Source: Syngnathus acus (Eukaryota > Chordata > Actinopteri > Syngnathiformes > Syngnathidae). Taken from it: 64,000 bases of DNA. Shown here one piece after another: positions 1 to 12,865 of the stretch. The DNA is taken from positions 1,487,001-1,551,000 of the forward strand of contig NC_051095.1 in the NCBI RefSeq assembly GCF_901709675.1. The letters are read 5' to 3'. A program made the translations under genes and the position numbers. Within the stretch, counting starts at the first letter, position 1. Each line of letters begins with the position of its first letter. The notes under the pieces were generated by a model, which was given only the letters and a program-made list of their open reading frames with translations, did not search any database and had not been told where the DNA came from.

Positions 1-289
1 TGCCATAATAGCTTCTATCTGAGAACACAGTCATCTTCACCTTCCACTCGGGTTTCAGACCAAAAAAAAAAAAAAGTCCCTTTCTTTGAATCCAGCTATA
101 AAAGGTGAACGCTGTACAATATACACCTGAATGTTTGAAGCAGAGCCTTTCTCGGTTTGCACATTGGGGACTACCTCAAAAAAAATACTTGGCTATTCAA
201 GTACCACCGTAGTGATAAAAAAACAAAGCAGAGGTTTTATTCTTCTATTTAATCTTTTTTTAAACTTCTGTATTGCCACTGTGGTTAAC

Positions 290-540
290 TACAGTCATGC
301 CTTGAGATACAAATGCCCCAACTTACGAGTTTTTCCACATCAAGCCGATTTGCAGCTACGCCCATTTGAAGTTTACTGTCAAGCCAAACGTGAAACAAAA
401 AGAACGGCACATTTTTCAACCAAACGACGTTGCCTTAAAAACCTCCCCCTACTAGCTCATTGCTAATATATAATGGAAATGCCATTGACATGCTATTGGC
501 TAGCATCAATGCTAACTGTTTTACTCCTCTTGAAGTAGCA
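290..540. repeat. Probable dispersed fish repeat fragment
   Basis: The segment beginning CATGCCTTGAGATACAAATG and continuing through CAACTTACGAGTTTTTCCAC resembles a dispersed teleost repeat whose copies read 'CCTTGAGATACGAG...ACTTACGAGTTTTTCGAG'. Recognition is from memory of the family only. Ends and class are unclear, and no target duplication was found. Confidence 0.35.
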
Positions 541-1479
541 AATGTTCAGAAAAAACTGGCGGGATAGGCATATATTCTTTATCCTCTGTGTACATTGACT
601 AAAATGACAGAATCCCGACTCAATAAACCTGCTCCAGAAACTATTCGTATGCAAGCAAGTCAAAAAGTCAAATTTTCCATCAGCTGTCCCCTTTAATCTA
701 CAATGTCGGTGCCACTTCAGTGTTTCGCAAAGTACACAGGCACGATTTGAGAAATATTTGTATATTACGCACGCTATTTAGCCCGCTTCAGCGTTTTATA
801 AGGAGCGCTCGGGGAGTCGTCCGACTGAATGAAGTCGCGAGAGCGACTAATTCAAAACGACGGCTGCCGAGCACAGTGGGAACTCGCAGTGCGCCACCTT
901 GGGCGCAAGCAGATCAGCTCCGTCGAGGTCAGCCATTCCAAGTTGAAGTGAGCTTTAAATTAGTCTTCACACGAGATGGGATGAAGCCGACGGACAGCTG
1001 TGACCTTTCTAAACGAGTGTCTGCGGCCAAAGTCGGCGTTGCTTTCTAATTGAAACCTTCAACGCTTCAATTGAGGAGCAGAGGAAGCAAAATGAGGCCG
1101 GAAAAGATGTCCGGTTGGCCCACGCTGATGCCCTTCATGTCTGCGAGCTCAAGACACTTCATAAGGTCGAGTTATTTCTTAATGCGTGACGCATCTTGGC
1201 TCGGAAACGCGTGTCAGGAAAGCAGGTGGGGCTGTCATCAGCCAAGACAAATAAACACCTCGGAGGCACTCAGCCAAAACTGCCCTCTGTCGCTCGTTTT
1301 TCTCCGCTTCACTTTGACTGATGGATGATGCCCGACTTAAAAAGTTGCCCATGTTTTAGCTTTCAGGTGCAACTTCTAGATTAACCTACAATGCACCGCA
1401 ACCTTGATCGGGGGACTTTTCGGGTCTCTCGCTATCTCTGTCGCAACTTGCTGACGACAACCTTAGCCTACAAAATAAA

Positions 1480-1760
1480 CGGCGTACAGATTTGACAGAA
1501 GGAAATAGAAACAAATCTGTTCAGATAAATAGTATAAATAGTATAAATACACCCTGTGATATGACCTCTGAAGTACCGCAAGGATCGATTCTTGAACCCC
1601 AAACAATTCATGATTTGGTAAATGCGTCGAAGCTACATGGAACCATCTTCTTTACTGATGACAGTTATTTTATTCTGGGACGATTAAACAACTCGTGAGG
1701 AGCGAATACAAAAATGGAAAGAGTATTTTTAATATCTAGAAATGAACGAAATTACACAAA
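1480..1760 (+). mobile_element. Decayed LINE reverse-transcriptase fragment
   Basis: A 68-codon open stretch (1492-1698) resembles a non-LTR retrotransposon reverse transcriptase core. KSVQINSINS is followed by SEVPQGSILEP, then HDLVNASKL and IFFTDDSYF. These correspond to the family blocks VPQGSILGP, YINDLxNASKL and FADDTxLF, in the right order. About ten residues between the first two blocks are missing, the catalytic FADD reads FTDD, and the frame closes soon after. It is a short dead relic, antisense to pcdh7. The clade (CR1/L2/Rex-like) is a guess. Confidence 0.6.
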
Positions 1761-2867
1761 AAACGTGTATCGTTCACCCAAACCCGCACTAAATGCACAA
1801 TTGGAGAATGGTCAGGCATGGAAACTCAAAATTCCCGGAAGCTTAAGCCTGTTATTGTGTCAAATCTAATTGAAGGAATATTCTACGACAACAGAGAAAA
1901 AAAAAATAGCACTCATACATCCTCAAAGGAGGGATTACAGTTCTGAACTGGAGATGAGTAGGGGGAGAAAAAAATTGGTGTCAGAAATGGGGATGGACTT
2001 CCAGGCGGACTAATTATGCTCGTTGAAAAGTTCAAGCCTCATTTCCCGGGCTTACGTCGTTCAGTGGGCGACCTCATCCGTGATGTGATGAAAAGAAGCA
2101 TTCTGTTCATAACAAGTCGAAATGACGTTAGCATACGGGGGAATGCGTACCGCTCGTTTCGGCTACGGGTATTGGTCGATGGAGATCTAATGCGAACGGC
2201 ACTCGGCCGAGCTCTGGGACTCGAACGGGCCGGTGGCCGAGCCCTGAAGCGAAATGCGCTACCGCAAGGTCAAAGGCAGGACAGCGGCGCGATCGATGCT
2301 AACGCGATTAGCGACGCGCCGAGGCGGCTGGCGGTTAGAGGCCGTCGCGGAGGTGCGAGGGATCCCCGGAACAGACGTGTGCAGGTTAACGCACAGCTGC
2401 CCGTGGAGGCTAATCCATTTAGGACTGTAAACACAGACGAGTCGGGGGGACATTTATTGCTCGGGCCGCTATATCATCTTCTGCACGAGCTGAAGCTGAA
2501 TACATAAGTTCAATTAAAAGCCACCGCGATGAAGGATCGCTGACCAATTACAGCCGGCGACCAGGAAAAACTGCGACTCCCGCCGGTCTTCAATGCTGTT
2601 CTGTTCCATATACAGTACGGGAATAAAAAGGGAAAAGTGTGCGTATTTGCCAATGAGCCTTTTTATGAACTGCGCTCAATCGGTTCGCTGAGACAAGACT
2701 CGCCACGCTGCACTTTTGTTAGCCACTGCGAATAAAAGCTAAGCGTCAGTGTAAAACACATGTAGATTGTGGTGGGAAAACGACATTTGGTGAGAAACTG
2801 TCATGACATTTCAAAACTAGACCATCTTAAGTATTGTTAATTAGTCTGATTTTTGCATAATGTGCTG

Positions 2868-3156
2868 CTCTCTCTCTCTTTCTCTCGCTCTCTCTCTCGC
2901 TCTCTCTCGCTCTCTCTCTTTTTCTTTTCTCGCTGTCTTTCTCTCTCTCGCTCACTCTCTCCCTCTCTTTCTCCTTCTCTCTTTCTCGCTCTCTCACTCT
3001 CTTTCTCTTTTTCTCTTTCTCTCACTCTCTCATTCTCTCTCTCTCGTTCTCTCTCTCGCTCTGTCTCTCTCTCTTTTTCTCTTCTCGCTGTCTTTCTCTC
3101 TCTCTCTCGCTCCCTCTCTCCCTCTTTCTTTCTCTCTCTCTCTCTCTCTCCTCTCT

Positions 3157-3188
<32 letters not shown>

Positions 3189-3190
3189 GC
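2868..3190 (+). repeat. Imperfect (CT)n microsatellite
   Basis: About 320 bp of CT dinucleotides with CG and TTT interruptions. It produces long Ser/Leu-rich (+) and Arg/Glu-rich (-) open frames that are not genes. Confidence 0.95.
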
Positions 3191-5370
3191 GCTGCAGAAG
3201 ACTACCTTCTAATTGGCCGCACGCATGTTCCTCGCTCGGCGTGATGACAATCAGGCTTCGGCAAACGCCTTGACCGTAGCGTGGTGGCTGATTATGCGGG
3301 GGAGGTGTTGGACTTGGGCGGGGGACAGGTGGTGCTTGGACTCCAAGGGGGAGGGGGTGTTGGACGGAGTTGAAACAAGAAAAAACGCATTTGCAGAACA
3401 CAAAAGGAGCCCTTGCTTCGCCGGTTGTCTGCGCTTCAAATAGTTGGCATCTCTTTTTTTTTTCTTTTCCGTCCTCCCCTTTTTCTGCTCGCAGATTGAG
3501 AGGGAAAATAAAATCTGCAATTGCACGCCCACACGCAGGGAGTGGGGAGAAAGAGAGGCAGCTGTAGAAACGCTTGCCTCTTCGTATCAGAATAGACAAT
3601 GACATGTATTTATAGTCCCTAAAAAGATAAGTCACATTCAAAGACGGTGGACATTTGGCTCGTGCCTCAAGCAAGGAACACACGGGCATGCGCGCACATA
3701 CACGCACGGTAACTTTGAAAATCTGAACAGAATTTTAAATCCCGCCGCCGCACGAGAGAGAGCCCACCCGATGACAAAACTTTGACGTGTGTCGTCTTTG
3801 AGATTATCGGGATGTGTCGGCTTCAAATTTACAATCGTTAATAATTACTCAGGATCATTTGTCAGTGACATCGGCCAATCGCGTCGTTGCATATGTTGAT
3901 GACGAATTGGACCCGATTGTCAGTTTGATTGTTTTTTCGATGGCCGCCAAGTGAGTGTCCCGGTTCCAATTCAGACCGCAACCATTTCTCGCATTTCTCA
4001 AATTGATGCGCAATTGCCCCACCTTGATGGCTTACAACAGATTTCTTCTCTAGTAGCACCGCCAAGGAATTTCATTACCAAAATGTGCAGCCCAAAAAAA
4101 AATCATGTCGGACGTTCCATTTCATTAGGCCAAGTGCTCTCGCCTTATTTGTTTCTCATTATTTCCCTACCCTCTTATATTTGCATCAGCCGCTCCTCAG
4201 ATTAAAACGGTGCTCGGATGGCGCACAATTAATCTTAGCAAGAAAAAGACCAGGTTGCAAAATCAAATAGCTTTCCTCGCTCGAGGAGCTGACTGCGTTT
4301 ATGCTTCCGCCCGCATTCCTCCACCTTTGATACTTTTGTCCTCCATCGAGGTCGGCCAAAGAAAAGCATCCTAAACCGGGGGGGCGGGATTAGCGTCGGC
4401 ATATATGTATTGACATGGATTAGGACTTTGATGCCGTTAAAAGTCAGGACAAGAGCATTTGGGGGAATTGGTCAGCGGGGTCTAAGCCTGGATAATGCTC
4501 CAAAGACTCTTGTAAAGTCGCCCCAAAGCGGAGGCAGTCATAAAAATAATCATAAAAGAGGGGAGGCCAGATCATAAACAATCAAGAAATGCCATTTTTA
4601 TTCCCAAAACCATCTGCTCCCGTCCTAATCTGCGTTTGCTTTCGACGAAGATTAAGCCGAACTCCCGTCAGTTAAATCGGCCTCCGTTTTTTTTTTTCTT
4701 CTTCTTTCCACAACTTTGTATTTATGAATCGATGTGCGCGCACGTCCGAGCAATCCGTCACGGATTAAGACGATTGAGCTCTGATTCAAACGTGAGGTGA
4801 TGGGCAGTTTTACTTTCGGAGAGCGTGGATAATGAATCAAACTTTTTTGGCACACAGCGCACACGTGAACCCAATCTGTCACTCGGACGGGATTTTCCCC
4901 CAGAACCCCGAGATAAAAAAAAGTTGACGTAGGCGGGCGGCTCCACTTAAATGCGCTCGTCACTTGCTTCAATCTGATCCCTCGTGGCCCTTTGAGAGGC
5001 TTTTGCGACCCGTCTGGCAAAGTGATGGCCTCGGGCGCAGATTAAGCCGCAGACAAAAAAACCAACGCGATTGGTTTAGCGTCGCAGGTGGGCCATTAGT
5101 TTGCGGGCCCGGTCACAAACAAAAAGACAGGAAGGCGCCGGTCCAAAAACTTTGCCAGGTGTGTTCCCAGCGTGTTTGTTCTAAGGGTTAATCTGTGTGT
5201 AAAGCTCACCCTAAAGTCACCTGGCTCGGGGCCAGAGTCACGTTACGCCGCTGCGCTCGACTCGTCTCGTCTCCGGGGGCAAACATTGGCCCGTTTATTT
5301 AAAAGACGACGCTGCGGGCTGTTTGACGCTTGCGCCACCAGGTCGACTTTACGGTCTACAGAAATAAACA

Positions 5371-5582
5371 ATTGTGTTCTGTATCTGAAACAGCCACTTT
5401 GCCTTCTGTGAGCTTCATGCTAATGCTAATTAGCGAGCGATTGTGTCCTGTATCTGACAGCCACATAACGTTGCCTTCTGTGAGCTTCATGCTAATGCTA
5501 ATTAGCGAGCGATTGTGTTCTTTATCTGGAACAGCCACATAACTTTGCCTTCTGTGAGGTTTATGCTCATGCTAATTAGCTT
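5371..5582 (+). repeat. Three-copy tandem repeat, about 70-bp unit
   Basis: Three head-to-tail copies begin ATTGTGTTCTGTATCTG-like at 5371, 5440 and 5512. Each contains GCCTTCTGTGAGCTTCATGC and then TAATGCTAATTAGC. Units are 69-72 bp; copies 1 and 2 are nearly identical and copy 3 is more diverged. Confidence 0.9.
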
Positions 5583-6879
5583 CTGTGTCGCAGTGTGCTG
5601 TAACTCATTAAGATTGAACACAAACGGTGCAGCAACACAATCCTTGCGGTCATATTCTTGATCATGTGCCTTTTATCAGTGCCGTACTGATGAGCCAAGA
5701 GGATTTGAAGATGTCTTGTTTTTAAGTTATTTTTGACGATATCATGTTTTTATTTAGTACATTATTATGTCATGCTATTTTTTTTCTCCAATATCTAATC
5801 TATTATATATATTAAGAAAGATGGGTCAGCTACTTCAATTGGAGTTGCTGACCCCAAAATTGTAGCCTTTGCGATTTGAAAATTCGCCATGCCAATATGA
5901 AATTGATTCATTATTCAGCCCTACAACAAAATAACAGCCAAAATGGCGGGGCTGCTGCTCCATTCCAGCTTTTGGATGCATATTCATAGCAGATGAAAAT
6001 GGCAGCTGAGCACCCCCCCCCCCACTCCAATCCCCACCGTGATAATTCTGGAGCCGTCAGCGGGTTGTGTTCTGCGAGCGTCTTTGCATACTGCTGACAA
6101 CGTTTTCACTGCGACTCCAAATCCGAGAAAGGAGGGCAAGGCGGCGGGAACAATGACGACGGCTGGGAGAGGCGTCTTGTGTACTGTACGTGCGACGCGC
6201 TTAACGCCGTCGCCTTTCAAATGGGTCACGCATGTGCACAATTTGCTTTGCCCTAACGGACGTGCGCTACCGTGCGCCACTGATACCGAGGCAGCGCTCG
6301 GCCTTCATAAAACACGCGTGATGGGCGTCGCTCGGCCACCGCAGCCGCCGCGGCCTTTGGTGTCAAAGTCTGTCGGACGCAGAAGACTCCGCGCCGCCAC
6401 GGGAAGGAATTAACGCCATCCGCTCTCCCTCTTTGGGAGGGATAGGGGGGCGGGGGGGATGGCTCAGGGTTAGGAGATAATGAGCATCCTGCAATATTTA
6501 GATACTTGTGTAATCAGCCATCCTCTTGCAGAGGATTTCTTCACCGGAGTAATTGTCTCTGTGAGCAGGGACCCCTGGAATAAATCTGAAGGAAATAAAA
6601 AGGAGGGAGGAATCAAATCTTTGGCTTTTTGGCTGTTGTGAGAGAACAACTCGTGTTGTGGCCACTGTCATCATCCCCCTGACCTCAACCCAATGGAGAA
6701 GCTCCGGAACGTTGACTGATGGCATACGCCCGAAATCATCGTTTTCCAATTGAATGAATGGAAACGCCATTAATCCGATCTAGACTCCTACAATGAAACA
6801 ACAAAATGGTTGAACGGTTTATTTTGATAAGGAAAAGTACCACTCTAAAAATATGACTCTTGAAGTGTGCCCACTTTGA

Positions 6880-6895
6880 CCACCTGGGGGCAGTA
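6880..6895 (+). promoter_or_regulatory. CTCF-like site
   Basis: CCACCTGGGGGCAGTA resembles the CTCF core (CCASNAGGGGGCRSTA) with a T in place of the conserved A. Intron 2. Confidence 0.3.
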
Positions 6896-7868
6896 TAAGA
6901 CAGACTGATGGTAGAGAAATTATGAATCACACTTGCGTTCTTGGCAGTCCTTGTCTCTTTGTCTTGCCTTGAACTTAACATTCATATCAGTTGCTCTGCG
7001 CCGAGGATAAAGAATATATGACCCTTCTTGACCTATTTGTGATCAATCAGCTGTCAAATGGGTTAAACCGGTGCGATGTAGATGCTAATTACCATTAGTA
7101 TGCTAGCTAGCGGGGGCCTTTCTTTAGGTAGTGGTTTTGCAATTTCATCTTTAATTTAACCGAAAAGCTCAACAGGGTCACATGAAACAGATTGAAGTCT
7201 CATAACGCCAACGAGCCATCGGTTCACCGTCACAATAGGAACATCTGTCGCCGTCTCGGAAGCGTGAGGGCAGCGAGCTGTTCTCTCGGCCCAGAACTTC
7301 TTATTTATTTCAACAAGTATCTCAAATGTCAGAGGTTAAGCAGCCGGCGGGCCCGGCAGCCGCATACATAATACAAAGCGAGGGCTAGGACGAGAACATG
7401 CGCAAACATCGGCGAGGGCCGGCCAAAAAAAAAAAAAAAACGTGTCTACACATTTTGGTGATTCCTATCTTAAAAGGTCACAATGGCGAGGAAGGAGGTG
7501 TGTAATCTCCGTCCAGTGGGGAATGGACTCAATGTGATAAATGGCGTGTGTGTACACGGAAGATACGGCTGTTCATATTTTTCTTCGCCAAAACGAGGGA
7601 TTCGTTTTCGCTACGTCCGCTCCGAGCTCCAATCAGACAAACGCGTGGTGTTTGACAATCATGGCAAATTCTAGTGTGTGGCCTCGTTGTCGTGGCGACG
7701 CGTGAGGCAAATGTAGCAGGAGAAACTTGTTCCCGGGAGTTATTATGCACCGAGCGTATGTGCCTCGCCATCCCTCTCCTCCGCTGTGAAATATGTTTGC
7801 CGGCGACATGAATGAATGCATGAGGCGCCGCCGTCCAAGTATCAAACCTACACAATGTGTGAACGCCT

Positions 7869-7992
7869 CAATGTGTGCGTGTGTGTGTTCTTATTGCAGC
7901 ACATCCAACTTGAGTGAGAAAAGAATACCACACACACACACAGACTTAATTTGTGTGTGTGCACGTGAGTGTGTGTGAGTGTGTGTGTGCAG
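7869..7992 (+). repeat. GT/CA microsatellite with inverted arms
   Basis: TGTG-rich stretches flank an ACACACACACACAC block followed by ATTTGTGTGTGTGCAC. The adjacent CA and GT blocks are complementary and could fold into a hairpin. Confidence 0.8.
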
Positions 7993-8468
7993 CAACATAT
8001 GCGCAGTCTTGGCATAATTAGGTATTCAAAGGAATGACAACGATGTCGGTACAGCTTATTCACATTTCCTTACACAATGCATGACACGCCCCTTTCCACC
8101 CCCTCACACATGCAAAATAATGTTGGTGGGAGGGACCGCACAAAAACGCAACACCTGTTATTGCACGCTATAGCCGTGCTGTGCTAGCCGGAGAAAAAAA
8201 AAAGGGGGACGGCAATTGTTTGAATCTGAGCCAGACTTCTGCTTGACTGCACATAAACATGACTGCAGGCCCTCATTAAAAACACAATCATGTCTGTGCG
8301 GCGCCATGACAAACTGTGTTGTGTGTGTGTTTGAGTTGTGCGGCAACTCAAAAACCACTCGGCGATTGAACACATTTTAGCATGTATTCGCATTTTAAAC
8401 AAAAGTAAGGGGCCATCAAGTTCAGAAATTGACTCTCTGGCTTGCTATTGCATTTGGATTTCTTGGCT

Positions 8469-8469
8469 C

Positions 8470-8504
<35 letters not shown>

Positions 8505-8604
8505 ATATATTATATATATATAATATATATATATATATGTGTGTATATTTATATATGTGTGTGTGTATATATATATATATATGTGTGTCATATATATATA
8601 TATA

Positions 8605-8640
<36 letters not shown>

Positions 8641-8711
8641 CTAATATAATAATACTAAAATATATATAAATAAATAAATATATATAATACACACACAGGT
8701 ACATATATACA
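8469..8711 (+). repeat. (TA)n microsatellite
   Basis: About 240 bp of TATA-rich repeats with GTGT and ACAC interruptions. Open frames here encode only Tyr/Ile repeats. Confidence 0.95.
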
Positions 8712-9484
8712 CAAACTGTGTATGTCTGTCCAAATAGTCTGTTCCTGCGAGACGCATCTTTTCCTCCGGAATCCATGGGGAGGGATTTTGGGGGTGCACA
8801 ACGGGGGCTTTATGGCTCATGTGTGTTTGCGTGCAGAGGCAGTGAGGAGGAAACCGGACCTTTGGATGCGCCACAAGGGTATGATTTGAATACCTGCCTG
8901 CTCCAGCTGAGCAGTGATCAATCACTTCTCTGTCAGCCGCCACTCCCCACTGGCGTCTTATCCCACGATGCCCCCCCCCCCCCCTCGCCCCGTCCTCTAC
9001 GTCTTCCTCTCTCTCGCTCTCTCTTTTTTTCTTTTTTTTTTTTTACATTCATTAATTAATTTTCCTCCTCTATATCGCCCGGGCCTCTCCCGCCTCCCCG
9101 CTGTTCCATCTGCTTTCCGAGCTTCTGTTCTGCCGTGTTAGTCATTGGCTCGGCGGCCATCTCACGGCTGTCGGCTCCCTCGCTCGGCGTTATCTCGCCG
9201 GGTCCCCTTGTTCTGCCTATCTCGCTTACTGTCGCTTTGCCTGGGGGAATATCACCAAACGAAATAGGGACGCCAAGGAGCAGGTGATGGATAGGATGGG
9301 GGCACGCCGTAAAAAATCTACAGGAGGAAAAAAAAAAAAAACTGTTTACAATAGGACCTCCCTGACATCTTGTGTATTGAACCAAACCAGATTATCTTGT
9401 TTTCAGAACATTTAAGAGCTTTAGGCCACCACATAATGTGGAACGTCATAGACAGACATTGAGATAATGTTGAATTAGATGGAG

Positions 9485-9900
<416 letters not shown>

Positions 9901-11551
9901 TAGATATAAATATATTGATATAGATGTGTTGATATAGAGGTCTATGCAGCTTGCCGTTTTTGCATGTGTGTGTTTTAATATGTGCGCACACATGGGCCGT
10001 GACCTTTGGGGAGGGGGATGGTTCATGCTTTGGTGCCTTCTGCTTTGCACAACCATGTATCCCTCCGCCACGTTTAGGGAAATCAAGCCTAAGACCAGCT
10101 CCGTTATTGCGGCCCTCGCTCTTGAAATATGAATGGTTTTAATTAAACAGACTTTCTTTGCCATCTGGCCCCACTATCGGGCCTACCTCGTTAACACACT
10201 CACGCACGCTCGTTATTAACTGGGCTTTAAAAATTACCAGACATAACAACAAGCGTGGAGTGGGGAAGCTCTCACTCCCCCCCCCCCCCAAAAAAAAAAA
10301 CCTCAAGGCAAAGAAAAAGCGTTTAGAAACAAGCTCGCCCGATTCCCCACCTCTCTTTTGTCCTTTGCCTTACGAACAAGCGGTATATTCGTAATCTCCC
10401 AGTAAGGGAAACGTTTGCTCCCCCGTCTGGCAGCCATTGCCAAAGAGTGTGGGAGGCTTGCTCGGACCAGCTATTACTCTTTTTAGAGCCTGCAATATAT
10501 TTGCACTCCTCATCCGTCTCGGCGGTCGACGCGAATGAACTCTCAGCGGTGTCCGGGCCAGTAAAAGGTTCTTCTATCTGCAAGTGATCATCCTCGAGGT
10601 GCCGCCTCGGCTTGCGGGGAGTGTTTTAACGATTTTCTGGCTCCCGGCGACTCGCTTTGCTTGCAAAGTTGTCAGTAAACATACAGATGGGCAAAACGCC
10701 TTCCCCGGGAACGGTAAATTCAGTCCAAACAAGCTAAGCTAAAAGGTAACGCCTGCGCGGACCTCGTCATGTGACCGCTGAACGGTTTCAGACAAAAGTG
10801 TCAAGTGGTTGAACTTTGCAGCTTCAAACAGGTCCCAGGGGACTGTGCTAAAATCAAGCTAGTAGCGATAGTAAGCGATCGCCACATTTACAGACATATA
10901 TTAAGCGTACATGAAAAAACACACATCTAGCCATCATCCGATCGAGGTCGGCCATTTTTGACTCAAATGCGCCAGCGACTTTTCCGCTTCCGAGGTTTGA
11001 CGTAGCGCTCCTAGCTTGCGACCATGCGGCGGCATGTTGTTCATTTTGCCGATCGAGTCCAAGAGGTCGGGAAAACGCCACCTCGGAGTGACGCGTTGAT
11101 CAATAAGACGGCACAAGGCACGTCGCCGGAAGGATTTAATTGGTTGTTTGACGCCGAACTTTGTGAATATCTGATGGGGTGTGGGGGTGAGCTCATGAAT
11201 AAGTGAAGGGGCCCAGCTGTGCAGCGTGATCAAGAAGGCAGCAATATTCCAGATGCCGTACTCTTGAGTCATATCCTGTAGTCAGCGCCCTTCCATTTTT
11301 AAGATCTGCTATCAACCGGAGAATTTTTCAACACTCCTGTCGCCCAATTCGATGAAAGCCCGACGTGGGAGGTCTGATGCAAAAGCTGTCTGGAAGGCGC
11401 TGACAGGCACAAACGGCCGAGTTCATGGCGGGACAACGACATAACGCCGTAGAAGTAAAACAATAGACGTCCCTCCCCCGTTAGAGGCTCGAGCAGTTGC
11501 CCTAACCTTTGATAATTGCATTTATTTTGCACTTAGGTGTTGAACTGACGC

Positions 11552-11603
11552 ACTCGTTCGCTGTCTCTTTGACGTCTATAACCGTCAATGGCACTGAATG
11601 AGT
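11552..11603. repeat. Dispersed palindromic repeat (hairpin)
   Basis: An imperfect inverted repeat of about 52 bp: ACTCGTTCGCTG pairs with the end of GGCACTGAATGAGT around a TTGACGTCTATA centre. It resembles a common fish repeat of consensus form 'ACTCATTCACTGCCATTGACGG' and its complement. A second partial copy occurs near 53607. Confidence 0.6.
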
Positions 11604-12615
11604 TAAGGTGTGGCCATGTGTGAGTCGGTGAGCAAAGGTCTTCCTCAAGGACACTTTGGCTTCCTTTTAAGGGCTTGCATGACAAGAAATTATTTCCCGC
11701 CTAATTCGTGGCGGCAGGCAGTTAGGAACAGACTGCAAAAAAGTGCCGACTGTCCAAAGATTGTTTTTTTAATTTGACGCATCTCCAAGGTGGCTCTATC
11801 TGCCCCCGCCACAATCCACCCCCCCATCAGTCCATATTAAAGCCAGCTGCTCATCTGACGTCGGACATCTGTTTGCGCAAGTCCTTGTGCGTCAAGAGCC
11901 ACGGCGAGGTCCTTAATCCGGTTATCTTGATTACTCATATTTGTCTTCAAATGGAAAACGATAGCATAGCGACGTCACGACGCAAAGACTCCGCTATGAA
12001 GAAACCCGAACTCTCGTGTGAAGATTGACTCCAAACTCGTGGACCTCGAGTTGTTAAGTATGAGTATCACATTCACCCCACGCAAAGACTGTAGTCTTTA
12101 CACAGCAGGTCTATCCCACGTTTAGAAAAATATTAGCTCTTTCACGCAGGCCTCCAGGCAAATACACAGCAACTGCCAACACAGCTTCTTACCAATTCGA
12201 GTAGGGTATTAGCCTCCTGTGGTCACCCCCCCCCCCCTTCATTTTCTTTCCAAGACAAGGCGTGATACAATGCGGAGAGGACGTTCTTTGGGAATCATCC
12301 AAAGCGGCCTCCAGAAAAAAAGGGGAACGTTGGCCTGAAAAAGGTCTGATATTTGTCAGGCGGTACAGCGGACTATTGCGTGGTACGATTCACTGTATGT
12401 ACCCTGGTCTCTCGGCTCCGACAGACTAGACAGTGGAATGGATGAATGGACGGTTCGAGTAGACGCCCAAGTGCCGCGTTGTACGCATGTCGTCCCTTAT
12501 CCTGGTTTTGAACTACACGCTTGGACATCTGTCTACCTGCCATCCTGCTTGGAACGCTCTGGGCAGTATGTGGGGTGTATGTGTTCCCTGGATCTGATCT
12601 CCTTTCAGTGTTTGC

Positions 12616-12621
12616 CCCTAC
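12616..12621 (-). other. pcdh7: Splice donor after pcdh7 exon 2
   Basis: The minus strand reads AAAATG|GTAGGG. The single G before the cut is the first base of a split codon, expected to give Asp in orthologues (MEN-D). The site is slightly weaker than consensus because GTAGGG lacks the A at +4. Confidence 0.8.
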
Positions 12622-12841
12622 CATTTTCCATGTGCTCTGCCTCACCGACACTGCCATCCGGCGTGGTCCTCTCGTAGCTGTCCTCGGGCAGGGGCAGGGC
12701 GCCCAGTCGGGGCCCTGACGAACTCTTGCTGCTGGGCGTCTCGGACTCGTCCAGGCCGCTGTCGTAGCAGCTCTGCAGCGATCCCTGCTGGTGAGGATCC
12801 TGGGGCTGGCTCACCACCGAGAAGGTCACTCGGCGAAACGG
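12622..12841 (-). CDS. pcdh7: Protocadherin-7, coding exon 2 (cytoplasmic CM3 / RRVTF exon)
   Basis: This is an internal exon of 220 bp (73 codons plus one base). It begins in phase 0 with PFRRVTFSVV, directly continuing the KQ that ends exon 1, and runs through QSCYDSGLDESETPSS and ERTTPDGSVGEAEHMEN. The final G starts a split codon completed by the next exon. The sequence matches the long-tail isoform of vertebrate PCDH7 as I know it. RRVTF is the CM3 motif of delta-1 protocadherins and fits the RVxF docking motif for protein phosphatase 1; PP1-alpha binding is reported for PCDH7. The exon is flanked by a pyrimidine-rich acceptor ending TTCTCTTGTAG and a donor G|GTAGGG. Read-through would add only GRGKH before a stop at 12605-12607. 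The exon lies 34 kb downstream of exon 1, so its use is an alternative-splicing choice in known orthologues. The following exon was not found in the window. Confidence 0.93.
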
Positions 12842-12865
12842 CTACAAGAGAAACCAAATTGCCGG
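12842..12865 (-). other. pcdh7: Splice acceptor and pyrimidine tract before pcdh7 exon 2
   Basis: On the minus strand, a T/C-rich stretch ending TTTCTCTTGTAG immediately precedes the CCG codon that opens exon 2. It is a good 3' splice site and preserves the phase-0 junction KQ|PFRRVTF. Confidence 0.88.

Noticed and set aside
2016-2507. 163-codon + strand frame
   Set aside because: No recognisable motif, no similarity I know, and it overlaps an opposite-strand frame; consistent with chance in GC-rich intron sequence.
3030-3707. 225-codon minus-strand frame ending in Arg/Glu repeats
   Set aside because: Its C-terminal part is the CT microsatellite; the rest shows no recognisable domain or splice signals.
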